Of a DNA stretch of 64,000 nucleotides, positions 1-11,139 are shown one piece after another (the stretch's first letter is position 1; every line of letters starts with the position of its first letter). Origin of the DNA: Chrysomallon squamiferum (lineage: Eukaryota; Mollusca; Gastropoda; Neomphalida; Peltospiridae); contig CM022677.1 of assembly GCA_012295275.1 (NCBI GenBank), positions 5,474,375 to 5,538,374 of the forward strand, read 5' to 3'. Made by a program: the position numbers and the translations under genes. Under the pieces are notes generated by a model that saw only the letters and a program-made list of their open reading frames with translations, did not search any database and had not been told where the DNA came from.

Positions 1-190
1 TAAGTTGGAGAGTCTTCCACCAGGTCAAAAATCTCAACATCAGATATCAGGAGAAAAAACTTGAAAAACTTGAACATGCTAAAACCAGGCAAAGAAAAAC
101 ATTAAAATGAAACACTTGACAGACGACTGTGATGGCTGTGTGTGACAGTGGCAAAGACAAAAGCCTGGAAGTTGAGCAGCAGGTGACTTA
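1..190 (+). pseudogene. CAMSAP-like exon fragment
   Basis: Bases about 118-172 resemble 18,248-18,302: both have a GACTG..ATGGCT start, then GACA(G)TGGCAA, then GGAAGTTGAGC. At 18 kb that stretch leads into a CAMSAP/Patronin-like coiled-coil exon. Here the similarity ends in a TAG (187-189) just after the shared block. The first 117 bases hold a Lys-rich open stretch that I cannot place. This is probably a truncated second copy of the 18-kb exon. The window edge cuts it on the left, so more may lie upstream. Confidence 0.35.
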
Positions 191-721
191 GTTTACTTCC
201 ATTAGCATTGTTTTTTTATAGACATATTTGTCATCACTCTAACTAAAATAGTTATATTTAATTTTTAATTTTATTTATATTTAATATTTAAATATTTATT
301 TTTTAAAATACTGGCATTTAAAACATCTCTGCATGTTTATCATAACATTTAAATTAATAGTATCCATTAGCTATACATGTGACTTTCATTTTATTGAAGA
401 ATCTAACTAGCAGAAGTAATTAGTGCAGATTTGGGATTAAATGTCTTTCTTTAATTTTTATTTATGAATTTGTTTCTGTTTATGAGAAATAATGCTTGCC
501 AAAACAGTCTGCTAGATCATTGTAGAAGTTCAAGATGAAAGAGGAAATAAAAGAGAGAAATGTACTCAGTGAATACAGATAGAACAAACTGTAAGCTGGA
601 AACCATTTTGAGTTTCTTAATTGTGGCTAATCCACCTTTACTTAGAAAATTGCTAAAATGTCATCTTGTTTTGCAACTTTAATTGTGCAAGCTGAAAATT
701 AATCTCTTTCTGGTTTTGCAG
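191..721. other. AT-rich stretch, no gene seen
   Basis: AT-rich, intron-like sequence with T and TA runs. I see no splice-bounded open block or known repeat here. Confidence 0.5.
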
Positions 722-797
722 GTGATTATGAGAAGATGACAAATTCTACTGATACTGTTACTAGCCAGTCAGAGGAATTCAATAAAACTGTTCTGAA
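722..797 (+). CDS. exon-like block upstream of the IRAG/LRMP exons
   Basis: Bounded by TTTTGCAG before 722 and GTAAGT after 797. Only one frame is open (D-Y-E-K-M-T-N-S-T-D...), starting with two bases of a split codon and ending in phase 2. The next recognised exon (1587) needs phase 0, so an exon lies between them, or this block belongs elsewhere or is decayed. Acidic and Ser/Thr-rich; I recognise no domain. It has no partner in the inverted copy near 16 kb. Confidence 0.35.
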
Positions 798-2202
798 GTA
801 AGTAGTATTGATATGTTTTATGATAATAAATAACAGTGATGTGTTTAAGTACTTATGTACACATGAATGCAGGGCTCAAAATGGCCAGTCACCAAATGCT
901 ACCAAAATTTCTTTCTTTCTCTTGATAAAGTAGAATTTCAGTATAACATATGTTGGTATATTTGCATAAGTGACTGCTCAAAACATATTTTTTACCTTAC
1001 TTCAAAAATTAATGATCAAGTAAGTACATGTTTTCATACATTTAAAAGCAGAAACATGAATATTTTTTGTTTGGGCTACTAAAAAACAAATTAGGGTCAC
1101 TGAATTTATTTCAGATGAGTTTCGAGCCTTGTTTGTATTTATGTATTTCTTACATTACAGTGTCTTTGTGTATGTGTGTGTGTGTGTTTGTTTCAATGTG
1201 GTATTAAATGCTTTGTTTTGGTTAGAGTCATCAGTGTAATAATGTCAGCACTGTGTGTACTAAATCCCACTATACAGGTTTAAGCAAACAACAGTTTAAA
1301 ACATGTATAATTACATGTAACATGACATGATACCATCAGTCCTAGTTTTCAGTTATGTCTATTGAAATCATGTAGAGTTTTTGCATGTATGTGCATTTTA
1401 TTTATACTGACGTTTTATATTATGCTGAGGTTTCCTTATTTCAGTCATTGCAGACATTAGTTAAATTAGTTCAGGAAACACCTTTTGTGTTGCATCCATC
1501 ATTTTCCTTAACTAGCAAAATATCAGCAATATCCAGATTTGTTTTCCCATTAGGACAGCTGTCTCAAATGTATATTTTTATTTCAGTTCACCAACTTATC
1601 AGATGAAGAAATTGAAGTAAATAAATTTCTAATCTGCTTTTATTTAGAATTTTACTTAAAGATGTGATTTATTTGTTATTTTAGATTAATGATTTATGTC
1701 TTGAGATCTTTCAATGTGATAAACAATACTTATGTGAAAAACGGTTATTAACTCAATTAGAGTAGGTTCTTTGTTTTGGACAGGGTGTATGATTTTAGTT
1801 TTTATTAAATGCAGTAATAATTCTTCTTTTTCCTCATTTATGTTTAACTTACTATATTAGACAATCTTCACTCAGTTTAGTCAGAAAATAAAATAAGAAA
1901 CTTATGAAAAGTTGATGTTTTCCTATTTAAAAATCCATATTATAGATACAAATGTTAAAAAAATCAATCAAACAAACACACACACATACATACACACAAA
2001 AAATATATATTGTATGCCATATCCTCAGTCTTTCAGGAATTTTATGTTTCCTATTGACAAAATGATGACAGAACTAATGAAATGTCTGCTTATTATTTTA
2101 TTAACATACTTTATTATTTTCAGTGTAATGTCACTTGAATGTTCTTACATTAACGTTTGATTGAATTTATATATTACAGTTTATTTTTGGTATTTTAACT
2201 AG

Positions 2203-2331
2203 ACTAAGTTCCTGACCTTCAAGATGGACAAATTAACTCAAGAGCAGAGAAAAGAGAGTCAAGAAAGGTCGTGGAACATTCCTGAAAAGAACATAGACCA
2301 TGAACTACATGACTTAAGGAATGATGTTGAG
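2203..2331 (+). CDS. IRAG/LRMP-like exon with F-K-M-D-K block
   Basis: Acceptor TTTTAACTAG and donor GTATGT flank 129 nt, exactly 43 codons in phase 0. Reads T-K-F-L-T-F-K-M-D-K-L-T-Q-E-Q-R, then an amphipathic run ending R-N-D-V-E. The family has a hydrophobic S-L-x-L-A-F-K-x-D block here; this copy lacks four of those residues through a 12-bp deletion, while the inverted copy (15,622-15,738) keeps them. Confidence 0.7.
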
Positions 2332-2733
2332 GTATGTGTGAAATCAGTTCATAAAGAAAAACAGATTTATGTTAATTTTGTTGAAGATGTTTCTGAATCT
2401 AAAATTCTACATTACCTTTAATTATGTGAATCAAATTCATCTTTATTTTAGACATGTTTTTATCTCTTTAGATTATTTTTCAGTAAATAATTTGAATTGA
2501 TAACTTCATCATTAAATCTCACTAGAATACAAAACAAAGTATTTAAAAAAGGTTATGTTTCAATTTTTAGTTTACTATAATTATATTGATTCATGCAGAC
2601 TTAATTAATTGAATTGTTTTATAACAAGGAAATGTCATTATTTACTGAATGACGTTCAGATCTTTCACCATGTATTTATAGGAACTGAAGAAACCAATAT
2701 ACTAAACTGTGGATTTAAACTGTTTATTTTCAG

Positions 2734-2864
2734 AAGTTAAATCAGCTTGTTAAGGATAGAAATATTCAAGAAATTGTTGATCAATACAAACTCAGATTGA
2801 CATTTTGGAACAAAGAGCAGCTCGAGTCTCTAGTAGAGTTGAAGTATTTGGTGCTGTCCAGCAG
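2734..2864 (+). CDS. IRAG/LRMP-like coiled-coil exon, frameshifted
   Basis: Acceptor TTATTTTCAG and donor GTATTT. The 5' part reads K-L-N-Q-L-V-K-D-R-N-I-Q-E-I-V-D-Q-Y in phase 0. The 3' part matches the family in another frame: T-Q-I-D-I-L-E-Q-R-A-A-R-V-S-S-R-V-E-V, then F-G-A-V-Q-Q. One missing base close to 2798 explains both, since the exon is one short of a multiple of three while both neighbours are phase 0. Confidence 0.7.
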
Positions 2865-3266
2865 GTATTTAAATACATTATTCATTTTATTTCAGTTTTA
2901 AATATTTCTTCAGTCTTTCACAAAATTCTATGCAAAATATTTTTCTTACACTGAATTAAGCAACTTACATAAAAATGTAATATATTTGTTTTTGTAAAAT
3001 CATGAAAATGATTAGCAATTATTGTATACTGATGCTTTGTCTGCACATGATATATCATTTATTGAAAGAATCCGACTAATTATTTGTTCAGTTATAAAGA
3101 CACCTACCTGCCTGTCTGATTTTAAGATTCTTTTTACTTTACTCTAACTTTTTTACTTTATTTTATTTATTTATTTGTATTTATTTATTTATAAAAGGAG
3201 CAATAAGTAATAACCAGATAATTCTACAAGTAAAATCAGTACAAATACAATTGTGTGTTTTTGTAG

Positions 3267-3364
3267 GAGATGAGACTCAGTTGTACAATGGAGGTAATGG
3301 TTACTCATGTTGGGAACATTAAACAATCACACAAAAAATATCAGACAGAACTTGAAGAGAACAA
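3267..3364 (+). CDS. IRAG/LRMP-like exon with V-M-V-T-H-V block
   Basis: Acceptor TTTTTGTAG and donor GTGAGT. The 98 nt read E-M-R-L-S-C-T-M-E-V-M-V-T-H-V-G-N-I-K-Q and on to a charged E-L-E-E-N-K end, phase 0 to phase 2. This is the most diagnostic block: family members carry E-x-R-x-S-x-x-x-E-V-M-I-x-H-V-E-N-x-K at this place. Intact here; the inverted copy (15,093-15,169) has lost codons. Confidence 0.75.
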
Positions 3365-3679
3365 GTGAGTTGACACTGTCTTTTCTCTTTAATTGACAAA
3401 GATGATAATGATATTTGTATAAAAATTCAGGTAAAAAATAATCAGAATGTAATATTTTTGTCAGAAGCTAATGTTAACTATTATCTCATTACTTGGATTT
3501 TTTATTTTATTTATTAGCCCTAATCATATAAACATTGATGAAAAAGACTGTTAATTCAGATATCTTGTAAGAAAAAATAATGTAAATTATATGTTTCTGA
3601 ATTGAAAGCTCTTAAGAATTTATTCATGTCTTTGTTGTCACTGATGTACTTAATTAAGGACGGCATTGTGTTGGCTTTT

Positions 3680-3890
3680 TTGTTGTTGTTGTTTTTATTA
3701 TTATTATGATTATTATTATTATTATTATTATTTCTTTTTCTTTTATTTTCTTACATTTCCCTTTCTCTGTATTTTCTTTTTTATCTTCTCGAGTCTTCCA
3801 TGTCCTTGCTACTGCTGCTGCTGTAGGTGCTGCTGCTGTTGTTGTTGTTGTTGTTGTTGTTGTTATTCTTTTTATTTTTATTATTAACAG
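3680..3890. repeat. TTG/ATT/GCT trinucleotide tracts in intron
   Basis: Runs of TTG, ATT, TTC-rich and (TGC/TTG)n trinucleotides just upstream of the last plus-strand exon. They give apparent poly-Asn, poly-Ser and poly-Cys frames on both strands, which are not genes. Confidence 0.8.
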
Positions 3891-3915
3891 ATATGGCAAC
3901 AGCTTCAGATTCTGA

Positions 3916-4536
3916 TGATATTCTTTCGTGTTGACTTTGTATGGAAATTTTTGACAAGCTGTGATTTCTGTATTGAGGACACTTGTTCTGCACCAAATGT
4001 CTGCAGGGCTACATAAACCACACTTAGATAACTTCGAGATAAAACTGCTCTTGTCCTGTTTTCATTCTGGTGTCAAGTGCAGACAAATGTAAAATTGGTG
4101 TTAGTGATTATAACAATTACTGTGTAAAATGTTTTTGTTTAGAAAGAAACTCACTGATAAAAAGATAGGAAACTTCCTCTCCACCATGTGTTAATATGGT
4201 AAAGCACTTTTACCTTGGGTGTGTGTTTTGTGTGTCAGTGTGTGTGCATGTGTTTTGTGGATGTGTTTATTATTTGCTTGGGTTTTTTTAAATTTTATTA
4301 CCTAGGTGAACATTTTTATAATACTTTATTCATGTGAGACAGTTATATAGTTTTTTAACTTAAATAATATGGAGAAATTATTTAGTGTTGATTGCAGACT
4401 TGAATATATGCATAAAAAGTCATTTTACATTAAAAACATGTCAAAATTTAAAGTATTTTAAAATAAATAGCATATAAAAAAAACAATTCATGAACAGTCA
4501 AATTTCCATCACTCGCTCAGTGACTGAAAAAAAAAC
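3916..4536. other. non-coding stretch
   Basis: Downstream of the TGA at 3913. AT-rich with a short GT-rich patch at 4219-4270. Possible 3' untranslated or intergenic sequence; no further exon recognised. Confidence 0.4.
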
Positions 4537-4797
4537 CCAAGTATTATAATATCACATTTTAGATTTTATATTCTTTTAGTTCTGTTTTCAACAATAACAT
4601 TTTGAATTAATCATGTAAAACAGGTATTTAATTTAAGTTTTCATGAATGTCCTGATATAAAAATATCAAGTATTATAATATCACATTTTAGATGTTATAT
4701 TCTTTCAGTTCTCTTTTTAACAATAACATTTTGAATTAGTATTGTAGTACAGGTAAATGATATAAGTTTTCATGAATGACCTGATATAAAAACCACA
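4537..4797. repeat. 131-bp tandem duplication
   Basis: Two copies start at about 4537 and 4668 with AAGTATTATAATATCACATT and end in CTGATATAAAAA. They differ at scattered positions, so the duplication is not very recent. It abuts the 70-bp array that starts at 4792. Confidence 0.85.
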
Positions 4798-6695
4798 GTC
4801 TGTAATACTAGAAACGAGGCACTGCCTTCAACAAACAGACTCACTCATAGAATAGTACACACCACAGTCTGTGATATACTGGACACGGTGCACTGCCTTC
4901 AACAAACAGACTCACTCATAGAATAGTACACACCACAGTCTGTAATACTAGAAACGAGGCACTGCCTTCAACAAACAGACTCACTCATAGAATAGTACAC
5001 TAGAAACGAGGCACTGCCTTCAACAAACAGACTCACTCATAGAATAGTACACACCACAGTCTGTAATACTAGAAATGAGGCACTGCCTTCAACAAACAGA
5101 CTCACTGATAGAATAGTACACACCACAGTCTGTGATACTAGAAACGAGGCACTGCCTTCAACAAACAGACTCACTCATAGAATAGTACATTCCACACACT
5201 GTAATATACTATACACGGTGCACTGCCTTGATCGGACACACTGACAGGATAGTACATACCACAGTCTGTAATATACGAGACCCGAAGAATTGCCTTGATC
5301 AGACTCACTGACAGGATAGTACATAGCACAGTCTGTAAACAGTACCCTACCTTGAACAGACTCACTGAGAGGGTAGTACATACCACAGTCTGTAATATAC
5401 TGGAGAAGATGCTCTGCCGTGAACAAACAGACTCACTGACAGCATAGTACATACCATAGTCTATAATATACTAGACCCGATGCACTGCCTTGAACACACA
5501 GACACTGACAGGATAGTACATACCACAGACTGTAATAAACTAGATACATGCATTGCCTTGAACAAAGAGACTCTCTGACAGGGTAGTACATACCACTGGC
5601 TGTAATATACTAGATACACTGCACTGCCTTGAACAGACTCAGTGAGAGGGTAGTACATACCACAGTTTGTAATATACTAGACACGATCCACTACCTTGAA
5701 CAAACAGACTTACTAAATTGGTAGTACATACCACAGTCTGTAATATACTGGAGAAGATGTACTGTCTTGAACAAACAGACTCACTGACTGGATAGTACGT
5801 ACCATACTCTGTAATACACTACACGCGATGGACTGCCTTGAACAAACAGACTCACTGATTGGGTGGTACATACTACATTCTGTAATAGAGATGACACACT
5901 GCCTGGAACAAACAGGCTCTCTGACAAGGTAGTACATACCACTGTCTGTAATATAGACACGATCCACTACCTTGAACAAACAGACTCACTGACAAGATAG
6001 TACATACCACAGTGTGTAATATACTAGATACAGTGCACTGCCTTGAACAAACAGACTCCAGACAGGATAGTACATACCACAGTCTGTACTAGATACAGTG
6101 CACTGCCTTGAACATACCACTGACAGGATAGTACATACCAGAGTCTGTAATATACTAGATACAGTGCACTCCCTTGAACAGACTCACTGTCAGGATAGTA
6201 AATATCACAGTTAATATATTACATAAAGTGCTCTGCCTTAAACAAAGAGACTCATTCACAGAGTAGTACATATTGCAGACTGCGATATACTAGACATGAT
6301 GCTCTGCCTTGAACAGGCAGACTAACTGACAGGATAGTACATATCTGTAATATACTGGACAAGAATCACTGCCTTGAACAGACAGAGTCACTGACACGAT
6401 ACTACATACCACAGTCTACTAGACACGAAGAACTGCCTTTAACAAACAGACTCACTCACAGGATTGTACATACCACAGTTTGTAATATTCTACATAAAGT
6501 GCACTGCCTTCAACAAACAATAATTGACAGAATAGTATATACCACAGTCTGTAATATACTAAACACGATGCATTGCCTTGAACAAACAGACTCGCTGACA
6601 GGTTAGTACATTCCACACTCTGTAATATACTATACACGGTGCACTGCCTTGATCGGACTTACTGACAGGGTAGTACATAGTACAGTCTGTTATGT
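4792..6695. repeat. about 70-bp minisatellite array, roughly 26 units
   Basis: Each unit runs ACCACAGTCTGTAATATACT, then a variable AGACACGATGCACTGCCTTG, then AACAAACAGACTCACTGACA and GGATAGTACAT. Units from 4792 to about 5170 are 69-73 bp and nearly identical; later ones diverge and lose pieces. All apparent minus-strand frames rich in Tyr, Cys, Val and Ser come from this repeat and are not genes. Confidence 0.95.
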
Positions 6696-6936
6696 GAAAA
6701 TTTCTATATTTAATTTATTATGATTAGAGAAAGAGAGATTTGCATTTCACTATGACTGTAAGTTTGTATGGTTTCATAAAAATGTCATTTCACTGTAAAA
6801 ATGTAGTATAAAAATTTCAAATACATGTAACTACTGTTTTTCAGCCTTTTCATACTGACACGTTATTTAAATTTCACAAATATAATGATTTCTAGAGCGT
6901 AAAATTGTTAATTTTGTGTTGAGAGAAGAGAGCGAG

Positions 6937-6937
6937 T

Positions 6938-7011
<74 letters not shown>
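6937..7011. repeat. (GA)n microsatellite
   Basis: Uninterrupted GA run of about 75 bp ending in a G tract, followed by a degenerate purine-rich tail to 7072. Confidence 0.95.
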
Positions 7012-7017
<6 letters not shown>

Positions 7018-7076
7018 CGAACGAGCGAGACAGAGGATCAGAGGGAGGCAGACAGAGACAGAGAGAGAGAAAGAGT

Positions 7077-7177
7077 GTAACCATTAACCAAATACAAACC
7101 ATTAACAAAATACAAACCATTAACAAAATACAAACCATTAACAAAATAGTAACCATTAACAAATACTAACCATTACT
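7077..7177. repeat. 18-bp tandem repeat
   Basis: Five to six units of AACCATTAACAAAATACA, the last ones shortened. Confidence 0.9.
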
Positions 7178-7182
7178 AACAT

Positions 7183-7218
7183 CCCCTACGTGCACTGAAC
7201 CTCACCGTGGTGTAGGGG
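7183..7218. repeat. inverted repeat, 7-bp arms
   Basis: CCCCTAC at 7183-7189 pairs with GTAGGGG at 7212-7218 around a 22-nt loop. It sits in an unusually GC-rich patch and may be the end of a short transposable element. Confidence 0.5.
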
Positions 7219-7276
7219 GGGCAACATTTCCAAAGGGAATGGCTAATTAGTACTTTATATTATATTAATTGGTTAG

Positions 7277-7390
7277 ATAGATAGATAGATAGATAGATAG
7301 ATTATGATAGATATACGTACATACAGAGATAGTTACTGTAGATAGATATGACATGTAAATATCTCCTTCTGGCTTTCTTTCTCTCTCTCT
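7277..7390. repeat. (ATAG)n and degenerate flank
   Basis: About six ATAG units from 7277 to 7302, then imperfect GATAGATA and TCTC patches. Confidence 0.8.
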
Positions 7391-7470
7391 CTCACTCTCC
7401 GGATTACTCTAATCAGATGGATTATTTTATTTTACCAGATATTATGTGATAATTAAGTATTATAGGTTCT

Positions 7471-8037
7471 GTGATTAATGTGCTCTTTAACGGAAAATAT
7501 TATACACACTTTTTGGCCCCCATATTTGGTGATGAAATCAATAGTTTTGGCATTGATGTAGTCTATTCTGAGTTTTATTTAAGTTTTTTGAAACAGTTGA
7601 AAGTCCACGGTCCATCTGGCGGGCACGTTGTGAAACTTCAAATAAAATCAAAAGGATGAGGTTTGCCGAGGCACTGACAGAAGAAGAAAGTGTCAAGAGG
7701 TATGAAGAAGAGTTGGCGGAGGAGAAGAAGAAGGAAGAAGAAAAGGCAAAGAAAGCAAATGTTTTAGAGGCAAAATTACAACAACAAAAATAGAAGATAC
7801 CAAAGTCAAAACGGTAGTTCAGTTTGAATGCTACAGCAGAACCGTGGATGCAGCCAAAGAAAACGTTGATGGTAATGAGCCTGAACTTGAAGACAGAGAT
7901 GTAGTACATACACAAGAAAAATGTGAACTCTGTGGCAGAGTTGATTGTGGAATGAATTCTGACGAGTTCATAGGATGTGACGGCTATTGTCTTGATTCTT
8001 GCACAAATCTCGAAATCCCAGCTGGTGCAGAATTTTA
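7471..8037 (+). pseudogene. frameshifted ORF remnant, possibly transposon-derived
   Basis: Three open stretches follow each other in different frames. 7471-7659 ends ...V-V-K-L-Q-I-K-S-K-G. 7656-7793 reads M-R-F-A-E-A-L-T-E-E-E-S and on through a highly charged Glu/Lys coiled coil. From about 7789 a third frame reads K-I-E-D-T-K-V-K, then a C-E-L-C-G-R-V-D-C ... F-I-G-C-D-G-Y-C-L-D-S-C cluster ending in TAA at 8035-8037. A charged linker followed by a Cys-pair tail with a W/F-I-x-C-D motif recalls the C-terminus of some DDE (jerky/pogo-type) transposase ORFs, where a PHD-like tail is common. No catalytic residues are visible. It could also be a decayed host gene. Confidence 0.35.
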
Positions 8038-8039
8038 AA

Positions 8040-9589
8040 GATATTGTATTCTTGTGTGATATTTGTCAACGAATTTAGTTTATTGAAGTTTTGAATTTGA
8101 CTTGTATTGTGATGAGGACTAATTATTATTTGTAGTAAGCAATAATCAACAAATTTGAGGACCAAACTACTCATGAATGTGGGGCCAGAATTACTATTTT
8201 ATTTATCATTTTAAGTAGGATTATTGCAATTAGTGTTATTGTTTTTACCGTTAATGTCGTTATGTCAGTATTACAGTCGTCATTATAAAGAAAGAAACAA
8301 TTATCAACAAATAAACAGAGACACAGACACACACACATAGAAAAGAAATAGTTTGGTATATGTGTTTGCGTTAGAGGATAGTTATATACGTAAGTTCATA
8401 TCAGAGAGACGGTGTTTATGTATATATATACTACGTTATGTTAAATAATAGATAGATACATTGATGGACATAGAGATAGATAGACATTTTATAATATATA
8501 GGCAAATGAACTTGTAAGAACTTTTTTGTACATGCATTATTATATAATATCACATTAACCTCGCTTTTCGCAACTTTTCTTTTATTGGTCATTTTAATTA
8601 TTCAGTTCAGTTTTGGGTTTTTCTATCTGTCTGTGTGTCTGTATGTCTGTCTATGGATTTCTCTCTATATATGTCTGTCTGTCTCACTCTCCATCTATCT
8701 GTCTGTCTATCTGTCTATCCACCTACCTATCTACCTCTCAGATTACAGTGATAGAGCAGGTGTCGCTGTAATTAAAACTTCAGTAAAAGAAATGATAAAC
8801 ACTGCAGAAAATATTGATAATAAAGCAGCGATGATATTTTATCTCAGTGGGAGAGGTTCTGTCTATGCCTAAAATACTGAAGGATCTTAGTAAATGTTAA
8901 TAAATTTATATATTTGTCCCTGTAAACGGCAACTGAAATGTCCTTTGTATTGCAGTAATGAAACAAAAAAAAATGTTCTTATTATAATGATTAACGCTGT
9001 TTACCACTTATAATGGAACTGAACAACAATATTTATAGTTTATTTGCTTCAACCAGACCTGTTTATACTAATACATTTAAATTCAGCGAAAGAACCGTAA
9101 TATTTTACTTTTATATATAGCTTATATATAGATTATAGGGGAGATAATAGAATATCACTTTCTACAGTTAATTAAGAATTAATCTGTAATAGCGCAGTAT
9201 ATTTACAGAACTTGTGTTATAATAAACAAGATTCATCTCGCGCATCCTCGCCTTTTCACTTTACTTTTAATAAAAAAAACGTCTATTAATGTTTCTCTAT
9301 ATTCTACACTTTTCTAGTATTTAAGAAAGATGCACTTGCAAATATCAATAACATGGTGAAGTTAATTCATCTTAATCTAGCCTCTCACCTCTCAACTGCA
9401 ATTCTGGTATCTTAATAATAAAAAAGTGACTGATAAACGTGGATTCATTATTCAACTTGTTAGATACGTTTTACCTGTTAATGAAAAATTAAGCTGAATA
9501 TTTATTTATTTATTTATATAAAATTATCTAATATTGTTAATTAAAAAAAACAATACCTCTATTTTTCAATACATAATATTACCGCTACG
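8040..9589. other. non-coding AT-rich stretch with (CTGT)n patch
   Basis: Holds a CTGT/CTAT-rich patch at 8622-8735 and short TATA and A runs. I see no supported exon. Confidence 0.5.
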
Positions 9590-9725
9590 CCTCTGTTTAC
9601 AACATAAAACATGTAACATAAATAGTGATGGCGGTACTGATTGGATCTTATTTTCATAACGCCGTGTAAAATTACTCCTGCTTAGCTGTTCTGTGAAACA
9701 AGTTCTGTTAATAAAATATCACATT
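9585..9725. repeat. dispersed repeat, copy 1
   Basis: Shares CGCCTCTGTTTAC, ACATAAAACATGTAACATAA, ATAGTGATGGCGGT, TTATTTTCATAACGCCGTGT and TTAGCT with 10,590-10,720 in the same orientation. The copies differ by small indels, including an insert near 9637 in this one. Confidence 0.8.
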
Positions 9726-9819
9726 AGTATGGAAGCGTTCTCGATATTCACATATAATTCTACTGTTGTTTATAAAGATAAGCTAATCTGGAACCACACC
9801 TGTAAAATCACACCTGTAA

Positions 9820-10020
9820 TGTTTACTATAATGCTACAGTATAAACATAAAACAACAACGACAGCAGCAATAGTAATCCCAATCTACATTTCTGAATGTA
9901 TACAGTATTTCCACAGTAAAAATCACAGTGTTTACTATAGTGCTACAGTATAAACATTAAAAAAAACACCAAAAATATCATACAACAACGACAACAACAA
10001 CAACAGCAATAGTAATATAA
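9820..10020. repeat. short repeated motif with (CAA)n tails
   Basis: GTTTACTATA(A/G)TGCTACAG plus TATAAACAT occurs at about 9820 and again at 9931, each followed by CAACAACGACA-type tails and CAGCAATAGTAAT. Confidence 0.6.
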
Positions 10021-10288
10021 AGAAAAGAAAATTTTAATCTTTATTCGATTTCTTTACTTCTCAATATCCATAACACTTCAAACGTTAACATCATCGCTCC
10101 AGTCTGGATGTCAATGTATTTTATGACGTAGCTATAGCTTCACACAGACAAGTAACCTGGAGATATCCACTTTTCAATCCTTTTTATTGAGAAACAAAAC
10201 ATGATGTTGTATTTTTTTATTTATTTATATTTTTGTTTACATAAAAATAAAAAGGTGAAAAGGAGCCGGATATTTATTTGAGAAGCTC

Positions 10289-10290
10289 AA

Positions 10291-10325
<35 letters not shown>
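10289..10325. repeat. (AAT)n microsatellite
   Basis: About 12 AAT units. Confidence 0.9.
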
Positions 10326-10327
<2 letters not shown>

Positions 10328-10589
10328 TTATGGCTTACATTTATTGTAAGGTATTATGTAGGTATGAAAATATAAAATGTCACATTTTTCTACAGTTAAA
10401 ACTAAATCTCTGAAACTGCGAATTGAAAAAAAAACACCCATAAAATGCTGCAGGGAAATACAGAGTTATGTACCCTTTTTTGAACAGTAGCTGACGAGTT
10501 GATACTTGGCTTATATTCGACTCGAATAATTTAGAAACTGAGAAATATAGCGAGCTAGATTTCCAGATTCAGGCTTTTAATACATACTA

Positions 10590-10720
10590 TTACCACTATG
10601 CCTCTGTTAACGTAACATAAAACATGTAACATAAATAGTGATGGCGGTTCTTATTTTCATAACGCCGTGTAAAATTACACCTACTTAGCTTTTCAGTGAA
10701 ACATGTGTTAATAGTAAAAT
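10590..10720. repeat. dispersed repeat, copy 2
   Basis: Direct copy of 9585-9725, about 1 kb away. No terminal inverted repeats or target duplication are obvious, so the element type is open. Confidence 0.8.
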
Positions 10721-11014
10721 CACACCAGTAATGTTTAGGATCGAATACTGTTTTTTCGTGGGGTGTTTTCGTGTTGTTGTTTTTTCTCTTCCTGACAGAA
10801 GTGGTAATAGAAGAAAGTATCATTTTTAAATTCCTTAAATTCATTTTTAAAGCGTTGGGTATATTTTACAAATATACTTTTTCTAAGCTGGTGTCAGTGA
10901 GGTGGAGAAAGATGAAGGTGAATTTCATTAATACACCACAGATTGTGCTTTTAATTAGTGTTCTGGTAATTAATATTTATTAAGTATATTTTAAGAAATG
11001 TTGTACTTTTCGTC

Positions 11015-11122
11015 CTGTACAACGGCAAGTGTTTTGTGAAGAAACGTTTGGGTGAAACTTGTGAAGACAAGTCGGGCTGTGCAGACGTGTAGCTGACTGT
11101 CTGGATAACACGTGTTTCATCA
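11015..11122 (+). pseudogene. cysteine-rich EB/EGF-like module, frameshifted
   Basis: One frame reads Y-N-G-K-C-F-V-K-K-R-L-G-E-T-C-E-D-K-S-G and on to C-A-D-V before a TAG at 11,089. After a one-base shift the next frame reads V-A-D-C-L-D-N-T-C-F-I. The pattern C-x7-L-G-E-x-C-x5-G-C-A-D-x-x-A-x-C-x4-C is typical of EB-module/EGF-like repeats in multi-EGF secreted or membrane proteins of invertebrates. No signal peptide or neighbouring module is visible. It ends in an A run at 11,124-11,137. Probably a lone decayed exon. Confidence 0.45.
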
Positions 11123-11139
11123 AAAAAAAAAAAAAATCT

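Larger units (their letters stand above)
1587..3915 (+). pseudogene. IRAG/LRMP (MRVI1)-family gene, coiled-coil exons, plus-strand copy
   Basis: Five splice-bounded exons follow in order: 1587-1616 (L-S-D-E-E-I-E), 2203-2331, 2734-2864, 3267-3364 and 3891-3915. Read together they give a helical segment with the layout of the IRAG1/IRAG2 (MRVI1/LRMP) coiled coil: acidic L-S-D-E-E start, F-K-M-D-K-L-T-Q-E-Q-R block, ILEQRAARVSSRVEVFGAVQ block, then EVMVTHVGNIKQSHKKY. Vertebrate members sit at the ER and bind IP3 receptors. Junctions 1616/2203, 2331/2734 and 2864/3267 are phase 0 by design. Exon 2734-2864 is 131 nt where 132 is needed, and its frame shifts near the CAATACAAACTCAG stretch, so as written the gene is broken. 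A 12-bp in-frame loss relative to the inverted copy removes four residues after 2213. The reading frame ends with TGA at 3913-3915. Either this is a decaying copy or one base is missing from the assembly. Confidence 0.7.

Noticed and set aside
4792-6695. Possible CRISPR-like array of regular repeats
   Set aside because: Units are contiguous with no unique spacers, and the genome is eukaryotic.
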